Part shown: in pieces, positions 7,511 to 17,723 of the stretch
Layout: each line of letters opens with the position of its first letter
Numbering within the stretch: the stretch's first letter is position 1
Source: Dietzia sp. JS16-p6b
GTDB taxonomy: Bacteria > Actinomycetota > Actinomycetes > Mycobacteriales > Mycobacteriaceae
Direction: 5' to 3'
Assembly (NCBI RefSeq): GCF_003052165.1
Contig: NZ_CP024869.1
Location: forward strand, 1,026,001 to 1,090,000
Length of the DNA: 64,000 nucleotides
Program-made: the position numbers and the translations under genes
Notes under the pieces: generated by a model
Seen by the model: the letters and a program-made list of their open reading frames with translations, nothing else
The model's database searches: none
Told to the model about the DNA's origin: nothing

Positions 7511-8733
7511 CCCCCGTGGCCGGTGACGGCACCGGAGCGCTCCCGCCCCTCGTGCCCCCGGTGCCCTCTCTGACGGCGGAGGAGCGCGCCCGCTATTCCC
7601 GGCATCTTCTGTTGGAGGCCGTCGGTGACGAGGGGCAGCGTCGTCTGCGTGCCGCGTCGGTGTTCGTGGTGGGGGCGGGAGGCCTCGGCGCGCCGGTCCT
7701 GATGTACCTCGCCGCGGCGGGCGTCGGGCGCATCACCGTGATCGACGACGACGAGATCGACCAGGGCAACCTGCACCGGCAGGTGATCCACTCCGTGCCG
7801 GCGATCGGCCGACCCAAGGTCGAGTCCGCCCGGGAGAGACTGGCCGAGCTGGCGCCCGGAGTGAGGGTGGAGGCCGTCCACGCCCGACTCGACGCGCTGA
7901 ACATCGATGCTCTGCTCGAGGGCCACCATCTGGTGGTCGACGGCAGCGACAACTTCTCGACGCGCTACCTCGTCTCGGATGCCTGCGAGATCGCCGGGAT
8001 CCCGGTCGTCTGGGGGACGATCGACCGCTTCCGGGCCCAACTCGCCGTCTTCTGGTCCCGTCCGCCCACGCCCGCGGACCCCGTCACCCTCCGGGACCTC
8101 TACCCGGCCCCGCCGCCGCCCGGCTCGGTCCCGAGCTGCGCCGAGGCCGGGGTTGTGGGTGCGCTGTGCGGCACGGTGGGATCGATGATGGCGATGGAGG
8201 CGGTCAAGCTGATCACAGGGTCCGGCAGGCCGCTGCTCGGCCGACTCGTGTTGATGGACCTGCTCGAGACCACACACCGGACCGTGACGATCCGACCGGA
8301 CCCGTCCCGCACCCCGGTGACGTGTCTGCCGGACGGGGGAGTCGAGAGCTGTGAGGTCAGGTCGCCGGACGCGCAGGTCGTGCCCACCGTGTCGGCGACC
8401 GCCCTGGCCGCCGAACTGGCGGGGGCGGGGTCATCCGGGGCTGTCGCACCCGTCCTGGTCGACGTCCGTGGTGCGGGGGAGCGATCGATCGCGGCGATCG
8501 ATCCCTCGGTGTGGGTACCGCTGGACACGGTCGCCGAGGTGGCCTCGGACCCGACCGGGGCCCTCGGGCGGGCCGCGGCCCGGGGGCCGCTCGTCGTGTA
8601 CTGCAAGTCGGGTGTGCGCTCCGCCCGCGCGGCGGCGACGTTGACCGGGGCGGGTTTCGCGGGCGTGCGGTCGCTGGAGGGCGGGATCGAGGCCTGGACC
8701 CGCGATGTCGACCCGTCCCTGCCCGGGTACTGA
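7507..8733 (+). CDS. moeB: MoeB/MoeZ-type adenylyltransferase with rhodanese domain
   Basis: This 408-residue protein joins an E1-like (ThiF) adenylyltransferase domain to a C-terminal rhodanese domain. The nucleotide loop is GAGGLG at about residues 57-62; SCAEAGVVGALCGTVG is the usual MoeB core segment. The rhodanese active-site loop is YCKSGVRSA, with the sulfur-carrying Cys at about 366. Such proteins activate the C-terminus of MoaD or CysO-like sulfur carriers for molybdopterin or cysteine synthesis. The paired CxxC zinc motifs of E. coli MoeB are absent, as I recall is also true of the M. tuberculosis homologue Rv3206c. GTG at 7507 overlaps the previous stop codon. Confidence 0.93.
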   Translation: MTPVAGDGTGALPPLVPPVPSLTAEERARYSRHLLLEAVGDEGQRRLRAASVFVVGAGGLGAPVLMYLAAAGVGRITVIDDDEIDQGNLHRQVIHSVPAIGRPKVESARERLAELAPGVRVEAVHARLDALNIDALLEGHHLVVDGSDNFSTRYLVSDACEIAGIPVVWGTIDRFRAQLAVFWSRPPTPADPVTLRDLYPAPPPPGSVPSCAEAGVVGALCGTVGSMMAMEAVKLITGSGRPLLGRLVLMDLLETTHRTVTIRPDPSRTPVTCLPDGGVESCEVRSPDAQVVPTVSATALAAELAGAGSSGAVAPVLVDVRGAGERSIAAIDPSVWVPLDTVAEVASDPTGALGRAAARGPLVVYCKSGVRSARAAATLTGAGFAGVRSLEGGIEAWTRDVDPSLPGY

Positions 8734-8740
8734 ACCGGGG

Positions 8741-9652
8741 GTGAGTACGGTGAACGACGTGAACGACGTGACCGTCCCCGACCACGTCCGCGGCGCCTTC
8801 GGCGTGGTGGCCGGCCCTGCCGTCCCCGTGGTGGCCGGGTCCGGGACGGGGTGGCTCGTCACCGCGTCGGGACTCCCTGTGGTCTTGCGGCCGGTCGCCG
8901 ACACGGCCCTGGCCAACTGGTCGGCGCGCGTGCGGGAGGAACTCGACGTCACCGGGCTGCGCGTGGCTCAGCCGGTGCGGTCGACGGACGGCAGGCACGT
9001 GGTGAGCGGCTGGCGGGCCGACCGGGCGGTCACGGGACGCCCCGAGGCCAGAGCAGACGAGTCCATCGCCTGGTCGGCGCGGATCAACGCGGCGCTCAGC
9101 GGAGTCGATCGGCCACGGCCGTCTCCTCGTCCGGCCACCCGGCCGTGGACGGAGTCCGACCTGTTCGCCATCGCCGAGGCGGCGGCGTGGGACGGCGACC
9201 CGGAGCGCGATCTCGGCCCCGGCATGGAGGACAGGGGAACTCCCTTCGCCACCCACCGTGCGGCCGCGCTGCTCGGCGCGACCGGGCTGATCCGACTCCG
9301 CCGGCCGGTCGACCCGGCGTCCGACTCCGGGGTGGTGCACGGTGACCTCGCACGGGGACTGCTGTTCGACTCGTCGGAGGAGCCCGCCCTGACGGACGTC
9401 GTGCCGTACGCCCGCCCGGCCTCGTGGTCGGCGGCGGTCGTCGCGATCGACCACCTCTCCTGGGGGACCGTCGACGCCGGGGTGCTCCCGCGATGGCGCC
9501 ACCTCGACGACTGGCCGCAGATGGTGCTTCGGGCGGCGGTCTTCAGGCTGGCGGTGCACGCGCTACACCCGGGATCCCGCCCCGCCGCGATGGACGGACT
9601 GCAGGCCATGGCCCGGACCGTCGAGGAGTACATCGGCGACCCGGACGCATGA
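8741..9652 (+). CDS. TIGR02569-type conserved actinobacterial protein (Rv3205c-like)
   Basis: This protein of about 303 residues is of unknown function. It lacks transmembrane segments and recognisable catalytic motifs, though VVHGDLARGLLF with a downstream D recalls the HGDLxxxN loop of aminoglycoside phosphotransferase-like folds, with the Asn replaced. It sits after moeB, as Rv3205c does in M. tuberculosis. Starts at 8741 (GTG) and 8750 (GTG) are both possible; the GGGGGTGAG stretch would serve the second. The ATG of the MFS gene overlaps its stop codon by 4 bases. Confidence 0.75.
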   Translation: MSTVNDVNDVTVPDHVRGAFGVVAGPAVPVVAGSGTGWLVTASGLPVVLRPVADTALANWSARVREELDVTGLRVAQPVRSTDGRHVVSGWRADRAVTGRPEARADESIAWSARINAALSGVDRPRPSPRPATRPWTESDLFAIAEAAAWDGDPERDLGPGMEDRGTPFATHRAAALLGATGLIRLRRPVDPASDSGVVHGDLARGLLFDSSEEPALTDVVPYARPASWSAAVVAIDHLSWGTVDAGVLPRWRHLDDWPQMVLRAAVFRLAVHALHPGSRPAAMDGLQAMARTVEEYIGDPDA

Positions 9653-10928
9653 ACCGTCGCTCCCCGCGAGCAGCCACCCCCACCGGCACGCTCGCCTTTC
9701 CCGTGGTGGCCCTGCTCGGCGTCGTCCTGGTCTCGCTCAATCTCCGTACCGCCGTCACGTCCCTGAGCCCGCTGTTGGGGTCATCGACGCCGAGATCGGT
9801 CTCGGTGCCGGGGGCATGGGACTGCTCGGGATGGTGCCCACGGCCATGTTCGCCCTCTGGGGTGTCCTCACCCCCGTCGTGCTCCGGCGGACGGGTCTGG
9901 AGGTGCTGACCGTCCTGGCGATGACGGCGGCCGCGGCCGGCCAGATCCTTCGGGCCTTCGCCCACGACCCATGGGTGATGGGAGCGGGATCCCTCGTCGC
10001 GCTCGCCGGGATGGGTATCGGCAACGTGGTGGCTCCGCCGCTGGTCAAGAAGTACTTTCCCCGGCACGTGGCGGCCGTGAGCATGGCGTACATCACCGGC
10101 CTCCAACTGGGAACGGTGGTGCCCGCCCTGGTCGCCGTTCCCGTCGACGAGCTCGCCGGGTGGCGGGTGTCCATAGGCTGGTGGGCGGTTCTCGCGATCG
10201 TCGCGGCGGTGCCCTGGATCATCGAGATCCTGCGGGGTAGGTCGGGCCCCGACCGATCCGCCACCGCCGGATCCACCTCAGCCGGGTCCGCGCCGGCCAG
10301 ACCCTCACGGGCCACCACGGTCGTCGGCGGGTCGGGCCCGGCACGGCGGGTCCGGCCCTGGCGCTCGCCCGTGGGGGTGGCCCTCGCGTTGTTCTTCGGA
10401 ACCAACTCACTGTGCACCTACGCCTTCTTCACGTGGCTCCCGGCCGTGGCCGAGTCGATCGGGATGACCCGGGCCGAGGGAGGACTCGCTCTGGCGGTCT
10501 ACTCGGCCATCGGCCTGATCGCCGCCCTGGTCGTGCCCTGGGCGGCGGGGCGCTTCGCCGATCCCTACCCGGTCGTCCTCGTCTCCGTGGTCTGCTACCT
10601 GGCCGGTTTCGCCGGACTGCTCTGGGCGCCCGGCGCCGCCCCGTGGCTGTGGATCTGCCTGCTCGGGGTGGGGCCCAGTACGTTCCCGCTCTGCCTGACA
10701 CTCATCAACCTCCGCACGCGGACGCAGGCCGGTTCCGCCGCCCTCTCCGGGTTCTCGCAGGGGGTCGGGTACACGGCGGCGAGCCTCGGCCCCGTCGTCT
10801 TCGGCCTCCTGCTGTCCGGTCCGGGTCTCGGCGGGGGACTGGCGTTCCTCACGGTGGTGCTCGCGGTGATGTGCGTGGTCGGCCGGATCGCGTGTCGACC
10901 CCGGATGCTCGAGGACACGCTGCGCTGA
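9649..10928 (+). pseudogene. MFS permease (CynX/NimT-like) interrupted by a single-base frameshift
   Basis: This encodes a 12-helix major facilitator related to cyanate/nitroimidazole transporters (COG2807). Translation from ATG 9649 gives MNRRSPRAATPT then a first helix ending NLRTAVTSLSPLLG. At the run of four G at 9777-9780 the frame must shift by one base to continue as VIDAEIGLGAGGMGLLG and on to the stop at 10928. One extra G would restore a permease of about 426 residues. As written, a 370-residue product could start only at ATG 9816 and would lack helix 1. The cause may be a real mutation or a homopolymer sequencing error. The rest of the frame is intact with normal codon use. Confidence 0.85.
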
Positions 10929-10942
10929 CGCCGGCGGTCCGG

Positions 10943-10961
10943 GGCCACCGATCCGGTGGCC
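10943..10961. terminator. Short hairpin after the MFS gene
   Basis: The arms GGCCACCG and CGGTGGCC pair perfectly around a 3-base loop, 15 bases after the permease stop and before adnA. This may end the upstream operon. Confidence 0.5.
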
Positions 10962-10996
10962 GCGGGCCTGTCGGAGGAGTGTGGTCTCATCGAGCC

Positions 10997-13900
10997 GTGA
11001 CAGAGCCCGCAGTACCGACCGTCGCAGTACCGCCCGCCGTAGCACCGCATCCGGCCCGCGCGGGGCAGGCCCCGCCAGCCAGGGAGTGGCCGACCGCCCT
11101 CGGCGGGCTGATCGGACGGGACTGGGGTGCCGGCCCGGCGGATGGTCAGGACCGGTGGGTCGTGCGTGGCGGGCCCGGGAGCGGGAAGACCTCACTCCTG
11201 GTGGACGTGGTGCGCGCCGCGGTGACGGGCGGGGTGGGTATGGACGGTGTCCTGGTCCTCACGGGCTCCGCCACCGCCGGGGCCGCCGTGCTGGAGGAGA
11301 TCACCCGCGGACTCCCGTCGGAGGTCGTCGTGGGAACGGACGCCCCCGTCCGCACCGTCCACTCCCTCGCCCATGCCGTGGTCCGGCTGGCCGCCGCTCG
11401 GGTCGACGCCCCGACCCCGCGGCTCCGGACGGGCGCGGAGCACGACGCGTTGATCCGCGAGACGTTGCTCGGAGAGGTGGCGGATGGCGCCCCGCACTGG
11501 CCCGAACAGCTCCGTCCCGCGCTGTCGGCCGTGGGGTTCGCGCGGGAGATCCGTGACCTGCTGCTGCGCGCTCTCGAGCGGGGGATCGGCCCCCGGGAAC
11601 TCGCCCGCCTGGGACGGTCGGCGGACAGGCCCGCGTGGGTGGCCGCCGCCGGGTTCTTCCGCAGGCACGAGGAGCAGATGGCCCTGCGCTCGGGCCTACG
11701 GGGTGGGGAGTCGGACGTGCCCGAGGCGCTCAACGCCGCCGAACTCGTGGGGGCGGCGCTGGACGCGTTGACAGCGGACCCGCAGCTCAGGGAGATATTC
11801 CGGTCCCGTCGGCTGGTGGTGGTGGACGACGCGCACCACCTCGACCCGCTCGCCGCCGAGTTCGTGGCCGCCGTCGGTGGGGGCGCGGACGTCATGGTGG
11901 TGGTGGAGGACGGGGACCAGTCGGTGTTCCGTTTCCGGGGGGCGGACGGCGGTCTCGCCCGCGCTGTCGCGGACCAGGGCGGCCGTGAGGTGGATCTCCA
12001 CGCGGGGCACCGGATGGACCCCGCGGTCGCGGCGGTGGCGGGACGGATCGGCTCCCGGCTGCCCGGCGCCGCCCGCCACCGACCGCGTGAGAGGCCGGTC
12101 GGACCGGGCCCGGGTGCGGTAGGTGCGCCGGCTGTGGTCGAACCGGTGGCGCCGGGGGGATCGGTGACGGTCACCGTCGCCCGGTCGGCCGCTGCGGAGG
12201 CCGCCGTCGTCGCGGACTTCCTGCGCAGGCGACACGTGCTGGACGGCGTCGACTACGGGGAGATGGCGGTCGTCAGCAGATCGCTTCCCCGGGTCGTCGA
12301 CACCCTGCTCCCGGCACTCGACGCGGCCGGCGTCCCCGTGGTCGACGCGGGCGCCGAGCTGCCCCCGGCGCACGATCCCGTGGTGGCGGCGCTCCTCCTG
12401 CTGGTGAGGTCAGCGCTGCGGGGGGCCGACGGGACGGATGCCGAGCAGACCCTCGCGCTGCTGTCCGGACCCATCGGGCGCGCCGACGCCGTGGCGATGC
12501 GCCGGCTGCGGCGCGGCATACGCCGCTCCGGGATCGGCGGTTCCGCTCCGAGCGCGGAGACTCTCCGCGCACTCGTCCTGGCCGAGGGCGACCCGGCGCC
12601 GTCCGGGCTCACCGCGGTCGAACTCGCGCCGGTCACCCGCATCCGTCACGCCCGGACCGCCGTGGTGGAGTCGCTACGGGCAGGGGGCACGGTCGAGGAG
12701 GTGCTCTGGGAGGCGTGGTCCGCCTCGCGGATGGAGCGGCGGCTCGTCCGGCAGGCCGTAGCCGCGGATGCGTGGTCCCGCTCCGCAGACCGGTCTCTCG
12801 ACGCGGTGGTCTCCCTGTTCGATCACGCGGCGGACTACGTCGACCGCGTCCCAGGGGGCTCCGTCGCCCTCTTCTGCGATGTGGTGTCGAGGGAGGACCT
12901 CCCCGCCCCCCGGCGGGCGGACACCCGCGCACGTGGTGGGGCCGTGACCCTGTTGTCCGCCCACGCCGCGGTGGGGAGGCAGTGGAGATCGGTGGCGGTG
13001 TGCGGGGTCCAGGACGGGGTGTGGCCCGCGCCCCGTCGTCGGTCGGGGCTGCTCGGGGTCGACGAACTCGTCGACCTCACGGAGGTGGCGGGCGACGGGC
13101 CCCTGCCGTCCGAGGCCGAACGGGCCGCGTCGTCGGCGTCGGCACGGTCGGCCGAGGAGAGACGCCTGTTCTACGTGGCCTGCTCGCGTGCGCGGAGCCA
13201 CCTGCTCGTCACCGCCGTCGAATCCCCCGAGCAGGGTGACGCCGCCCCGTCACGGTTCGTCGACGAGATCTCGGACCTCGCCACGACCCGGGCGGACCCG
13301 GGTGGGACCGGGTCTCATGGCCCGGGTGGCGCCGCGGCGGCCGCGAGCGGTCACGCCCCGACGGTGTTCACCGTCCAGCACCTCGCCGTCGACCTCCGGG
13401 CCGCACTGCTCGATCCGTCCACCGACCCGGCGGACGCCGCCCACGCCGCGGGACTCCTGGCCGGGATGCGCGACGCGGGGGTCGCCGAGGCGGACCCCGG
13501 CACCTGGTACGGCTCGCGCGGACCGTCCACCGCCGCCCCGGCCTTCCCGGTGGGCCCGGGGCAGCCGTCGGCCGTGCTCTCCCCGTCTGGATTCGGTGCT
13601 CTCGAGGAGTGTCCACTCCGCTGGTTCCTGCAGAGGGTCAGGGGTGAGTCGTCCGATCCGGGGTCCGAGGCCGCCCTAATCCGCGGTTCGGTCGTGCACG
13701 CGCTCACGCAGGCGGTCGAGGGGGGGATCGGGGAGGACGCGCTGCGGGCGGCCGTGTCCCGGCGGGCCGAGTCGCTCACGCGAGCCCGCGGGTGGTTCGC
13801 CGAGCGGGGCGCGGAGTCGATGGTCGGGATGGCGGAGTCGTTCCGGCAGTGGCGACGGGGCACCCGTGACGAGTTCACGACCGCGGCAGTGGAGGAGGCC

Positions 13901-14338
13901 TTCGACCTGGACGTCCGGGGCGGGGTCCGGATACGGGGGCGTATCGACAGACTCGAGACCACCCGCGCCGGTGAGGTGGTCGCCGTGGACATCAAGACCT
14001 CCCCGGGAGCCGTCTCGAAGGCAGTGGCGGCGGCGCACCCCCAGCTCGCGCTGTACCAACTGGCGGTGGCCGGCGGCGCCGTCGCCTCCGTCGCGGGTCG
14101 CGAGCCGGGAGGCGGGCTCCTCCTGTACCTCGGGGGCCGGGAGGGCCGCCTGCCCACGGAACGGGTCCAGGACCCGCTCGGCCGCGAGGCCGCAGAGGCG
14201 TTGACCGACCGCGTGGTCGACGCCGGTCGTGCGACGGTGGGGCCGTCCTACACGGCCCGCGTGGGTCCGTGGTGTGACCACTGTGGAGTCCGGTCCAGCT
14301 GCCCCGCGCAACCGGAGGGCCGGCAGGTGATCGAGTGA
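10997..14338 (+). CDS. adnA: AdnA subunit of the AdnAB helicase-nuclease
   Basis: This 1113-residue protein has an N-terminal UvrD-like motor and a C-terminal RecB-type nuclease. Walker A is GGPGSGKT at residues 58-65; the Walker B region reads RLVVVDDAHHLDP, with DDAH instead of DExQ. The nuclease holds RIRGRIDRLE, VVAVDIKTSPG and HPQLALYQLAV. A Cys in LEECPLRW plus the C-x2-C-x5-C in WCDHCGVRSSC match the iron-sulfur cluster ligands of this family. AdnAB resects double-strand breaks in mycobacteria; AdnB is the main motor. The start is GTG 10997, with a weak ribosome-binding site. adnB starts inside the adnA stop codon. Confidence 0.93.
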   Translation: MTEPAVPTVAVPPAVAPHPARAGQAPPAREWPTALGGLIGRDWGAGPADGQDRWVVRGGPGSGKTSLLVDVVRAAVTGGVGMDGVLVLTGSATAGAAVLEEITRGLPSEVVVGTDAPVRTVHSLAHAVVRLAAARVDAPTPRLRTGAEHDALIRETLLGEVADGAPHWPEQLRPALSAVGFAREIRDLLLRALERGIGPRELARLGRSADRPAWVAAAGFFRRHEEQMALRSGLRGGESDVPEALNAAELVGAALDALTADPQLREIFRSRRLVVVDDAHHLDPLAAEFVAAVGGGADVMVVVEDGDQSVFRFRGADGGLARAVADQGGREVDLHAGHRMDPAVAAVAGRIGSRLPGAARHRPRERPVGPGPGAVGAPAVVEPVAPGGSVTVTVARSAAAEAAVVADFLRRRHVLDGVDYGEMAVVSRSLPRVVDTLLPALDAAGVPVVDAGAELPPAHDPVVAALLLLVRSALRGADGTDAEQTLALLSGPIGRADAVAMRRLRRGIRRSGIGGSAPSAETLRALVLAEGDPAPSGLTAVELAPVTRIRHARTAVVESLRAGGTVEEVLWEAWSASRMERRLVRQAVAADAWSRSADRSLDAVVSLFDHAADYVDRVPGGSVALFCDVVSREDLPAPRRADTRARGGAVTLLSAHAAVGRQWRSVAVCGVQDGVWPAPRRRSGLLGVDELVDLTEVAGDGPLPSEAERAASSASARSAEERRLFYVACSRARSHLLVTAVESPEQGDAAPSRFVDEISDLATTRADPGGTGSHGPGGAAAAASGHAPTVFTVQHLAVDLRAALLDPSTDPADAAHAAGLLAGMRDAGVAEADPGTWYGSRGPSTAAPAFPVGPGQPSAVLSPSGFGALEECPLRWFLQRVRGESSDPGSEAALIRGSVVHALTQAVEGGIGEDALRAAVSRRAESLTRARGWFAERGAESMVGMAESFRQWRRGTRDEFTTAAVEEAFDLDVRGGVRIRGRIDRLETTRAGEVVAVDIKTSPGAVSKAVAAAHPQLALYQLAVAGGAVASVAGREPGGGLLLYLGGREGRLPTERVQDPLGREAAEALTDRVVDAGRATVGPSYTARVGPWCDHCGVRSSCPAQPEGRQVIE

Positions 14339-17300
14339 CCTCCTCGATGGGACCCGACGACATCGCCGACGCACTCGGCGTCCACCGGCCCACCCCGGAG
14401 CAGGCGGCCGTGATCGCCGGCCCCGCCGAACCCACCCTCGTGCTGGCGGGCGCTGGGGCGGGCAAGACCGAGACCATGGCGGCGCGCGTGGTGTGGCTGG
14501 TCGCCAACGGTCATGCGCGCCCGTCGGAGATCCTGGGGCTCACCTTCACCCGCAAGGCGGCCCAGCAGTTGTCCAGGAGGATCCGGCGGCGGCTCGAGGC
14601 ACTGGCGGGAAGCGCGCTCTGCGCGGGCCCGGGGGCGGACCCCAGGATCGCGGAGTCGATCCGCACCGAGGATCCCCAGATCTCGACCTATCACGCGTTC
14701 GCGGGCACTCTTCTCGGGTCCTACGGCCTGCTGGTGCCGGTCGAACCGGATTCGCGGCTGCTCACACCGACCGCGGCGTTCCACCTCGCCCACGACGTGG
14801 TCTCACGCTGGGAGTCCCCGCTGGCGACGCGGTCCTCCGCTGCCCAGGTCACCCGCGACGTCCTGGCACTGGCGGGGCAACTGTCCGAGCACCTCGTCAC
14901 GACCGACGACCTGCGGACCCACCCCGATCTGATCACGACGCTGGTCGCCACACTGCCCGGCGGGCCCGGCCAGCGCGAGACCCCCACCAAGTGGCTCGAC
15001 GAGGCCGCCACCGTCCAGGGGCACCGTGAAGAACTGGCGGATCTTGTCGACGCGGTCGCCGCTCGGATGCGGGCGGAGTCCGCCATGGACCACGCCTCGC
15101 AGATGGCGCTCGCCGCCACGGTGGCCCGCGACCACCCGCAGGTCGGTGAGGCCGAGCGTCGGGCGTTCCGGGTGGTGCTCCTCGATGAGTACCAGGACAC
15201 CGGCCACTCCCAGCGGGTCCTGCTGAGCTCGTTGTTCGGCGGCGGCGCCGGTCCGGTGCCCGCGGTCACCGCGGTGGGGGACCCGATGCAGTCCATCTAC
15301 GGGTGGAGAGGGGCATCGGCTTCCAACCTCGACCGCTTCCGCGACGACTTCCCCCGGCCCGCAGGTCAGCGGTCCCACCTGCTCGAGCTGACCACCTCGT
15401 GGCGGAACCCCCCGGAGGTGCTCTCCCTGGCCAACCGGATCACCCAGCCGCTGCGGGACCGCCCTGGCACCGTGCCGGTCCCGCAGCTGCGAGCGCGTCC
15501 CGGCGCCGAACCCGCCGACCTGCAGGTGGCGGTGCTGGACACCGCGGACGCCGAGCGGGAGTGGCTGGCCGACGAGGTGTCCCGCCGGTACCGCGCGGCG
15601 GAGGCGGCCGGTCGTGTCCCCACCGCCGCCGTGCTCGTCCGACGCAACGGCGACTCCGGGCCCATCGCCGAGGCGCTGGAGAACCGTGGACTGCCGGTGG
15701 AGGTCGTCGGGCTGGGGGGACTGCTGGACGTCCCCGAGATCGCGGACGTGGTCTCACTGCTCACGGTGGTCGCCCGTCCCGGCGCCGGTGCGCCCCTGAT
15801 GCGGCTGCTCACAGGGCCCAGGTTCGCCCTGGGGGCCGCCGATCTGGCCGCGCTGGCCAGACGGGCGTCCGCGCTCTCACTCCGGCGCCCGGCCGAGGCC
15901 GGAGGAGCACTGTCCTCCGTCCGCGAACTCGAGGACGCACTGGACGCCATCGCCCGCGGCGAGGAGACCGATGCCGCGGGACTCGCGGACGCGCTGGCCG
16001 ACCCGGGCCCCGAGGGCGACTACAGCCCAGACGGCCTGGCCCGCATCACCGGGCTCTCGCGGATCATCGCCGGGCTTCGAGCGCGGTCATCCGCTCCCCC
16101 TGCCAGACTCGTCGCCGCCGCGGAACAGGCGCTGGGTCTGGACGCCGAGGTGCGCCTCCGGGAGCGCACCGGCGGGGGAGAGGCACGAGAGCAGCTCGAT
16201 GAGCTGCAGGAGGTGGCCGCGGGATTCGGGGCCGACCGCGGTCAGGGTCTGGACGCCTTCCTGGCACACCTCGATCTGGCACGCACGGTGGACGGCGGGC
16301 TCGCACGGGGCGAGGTCGCCTCCGTTCCGGGACGGGTACAGATCCTCACCGTGCACTCGGCCAAGGGGTTGGAATGGGAGATCGTCGCCGTGCCCCACCT
16401 GTCCGTCGGGATATTCCCCTCCGACCGCGCGCCCCAGACCTCGGTTCGAGCGGCCACCCACCTGCCCGAGTACCTCCGCGGGGACCGCGAGGGCGAGGAC
16501 AACCCCGGAGGCGTGCCGGTGCCCCGGTTCGACGGAATCGGGGACCGCAAACGACTGGAGGCCACGCTCAAGGCCCACATCGACCGCGTCAAGAAGCGGT
16601 CGCTCGACGAGGACCGACGCCTGTTCTACGTGGCCGTCACCCGGGCGGAACACTCCCTCCTGCTCTCGGCCTCCCACTGGCACGGCAGTGGCTCCACACC
16701 CCGTGGCCCGTCGGAGTTCCTCGACGAGGTCCTCGAGTTCTGCCGGGGACCCGAATCCCTCGGGATGGTGGACCCCCTCGTCGTCACGCCGTCGGCCACC
16801 AACCCGGCCACCGCGACGGTGGTCGAGGCCACCTGGCCACGTGCGTCGGTGAACGATCGCAGGACGGCGGCGGACGCGGTGTCGCAGGCCCGTCCCGTGG
16901 ATCCCGAGGTCGACCCGGCTCCCGACCACGGACCCGCCCGGCTCTGGCACCTCACTGCGGCGCCGCTGCTCGCGGATGCGCGCCGGGCCGCCGACCAGCG
17001 CGACAGAGTGGTCCTACCGCGCCGGTTGACGGCGGGGGAGGTCGTGGCCATGGCGACCGATCCGGATGCGTACGCCGACCGGCTGCGCCGACCGGTGCCG
17101 TTCCGGCCCGACCGTTTCGCCCGCCGGGGAACGCGGTTCCACCAGTGGGTGGAGCACCGATTCGGAGCCACCCACCTGCTCGACATCGACGACCTCCCCG
17201 GAGCAGGGGACCACGGGGCGGTCGACGGCGTGTCGGAGGCGGACCTCGCGGCGCTGAAGAGGGCGTTCGAGGCGTCGAGGTGGTCACGGCTGACCCCCGA

Positions 17301-17661
17301 GGCAGTGGAGGTGCCCTTCGAGGTGGGCCTCGGGGGTCACCTGCTGCGCGGCCGGATGGACGCGGTGTTCGCGGACGGGGACGAGTGGATCGTCGTGGAC
17401 TGGAAAACCGGGCGGGTGCCGGGTCCGGGAGAGATGCCGGCCGTCTCGCTCCAGTTGGCGGTCTACCGTTACGCCTGGGCCAGGATCGTCTCGGCCAGGC
17501 TCGGTCGACCGGTCGAGCTCGACAGGGTCCGGGCCGCCTTCCACTACGTCCGCGTCGGGAGGACCGTTGAACCGGACGCTCTGCCCGATGCGGAGGAACT
17601 GCGGCAACTGCTGTCCACCGGCCCCGGGAGAGGGCGGTTGTTGTCCGACAGGGGCCGATAG
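14335..17661 (+). CDS. adnB: AdnB subunit of the AdnAB helicase-nuclease
   Basis: This 1108-residue partner of AdnA is also a motor-nuclease. Walker A is GAGAGKT at residues 39-45, TFTRKAAQQL is motif Ia, LLDEYQDT near residue 280 is Walker B, and RRLFYVAVTRA is motif VI. The nuclease has RFHQWVEH, LLRGRMDAVF, WIVVDWKTGR and SLQLAVYRYAW. The DEYQ motif is complete, unlike AdnA, which agrees with AdnB being the driving motor in the mycobacterial enzyme. No cysteine cluster is seen. The GTGA overlap with adnA indicates coupled translation of the heterodimer. Confidence 0.95.
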   Translation: MTSSMGPDDIADALGVHRPTPEQAAVIAGPAEPTLVLAGAGAGKTETMAARVVWLVANGHARPSEILGLTFTRKAAQQLSRRIRRRLEALAGSALCAGPGADPRIAESIRTEDPQISTYHAFAGTLLGSYGLLVPVEPDSRLLTPTAAFHLAHDVVSRWESPLATRSSAAQVTRDVLALAGQLSEHLVTTDDLRTHPDLITTLVATLPGGPGQRETPTKWLDEAATVQGHREELADLVDAVAARMRAESAMDHASQMALAATVARDHPQVGEAERRAFRVVLLDEYQDTGHSQRVLLSSLFGGGAGPVPAVTAVGDPMQSIYGWRGASASNLDRFRDDFPRPAGQRSHLLELTTSWRNPPEVLSLANRITQPLRDRPGTVPVPQLRARPGAEPADLQVAVLDTADAEREWLADEVSRRYRAAEAAGRVPTAAVLVRRNGDSGPIAEALENRGLPVEVVGLGGLLDVPEIADVVSLLTVVARPGAGAPLMRLLTGPRFALGAADLAALARRASALSLRRPAEAGGALSSVRELEDALDAIARGEETDAAGLADALADPGPEGDYSPDGLARITGLSRIIAGLRARSSAPPARLVAAAEQALGLDAEVRLRERTGGGEAREQLDELQEVAAGFGADRGQGLDAFLAHLDLARTVDGGLARGEVASVPGRVQILTVHSAKGLEWEIVAVPHLSVGIFPSDRAPQTSVRAATHLPEYLRGDREGEDNPGGVPVPRFDGIGDRKRLEATLKAHIDRVKKRSLDEDRRLFYVAVTRAEHSLLLSASHWHGSGSTPRGPSEFLDEVLEFCRGPESLGMVDPLVVTPSATNPATATVVEATWPRASVNDRRTAADAVSQARPVDPEVDPAPDHGPARLWHLTAAPLLADARRAADQRDRVVLPRRLTAGEVVAMATDPDAYADRLRRPVPFRPDRFARRGTRFHQWVEHRFGATHLLDIDDLPGAGDHGAVDGVSEADLAALKRAFEASRWSRLTPEAVEVPFEVGLGGHLLRGRMDAVFADGDEWIVVDWKTGRVPGPGEMPAVSLQLAVYRYAWARIVSARLGRPVELDRVRAAFHYVRVGRTVEPDALPDAEELRQLLSTGPGRGRLLSDRGR

Positions 17662-17723
17662 GCCACGATGGTCCGGGTGACCCCGATGAACGACGGTGGT
17701 CTCGTCCCGGAACGGAGCTGCTG

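Noticed and set aside
10412-10996. Upstream extension of the adnA frame by 195 codons
   Set aside because: It overlaps the MFS coding sequence in another frame and reads as shadow sequence; AdnA homology begins after 10997.
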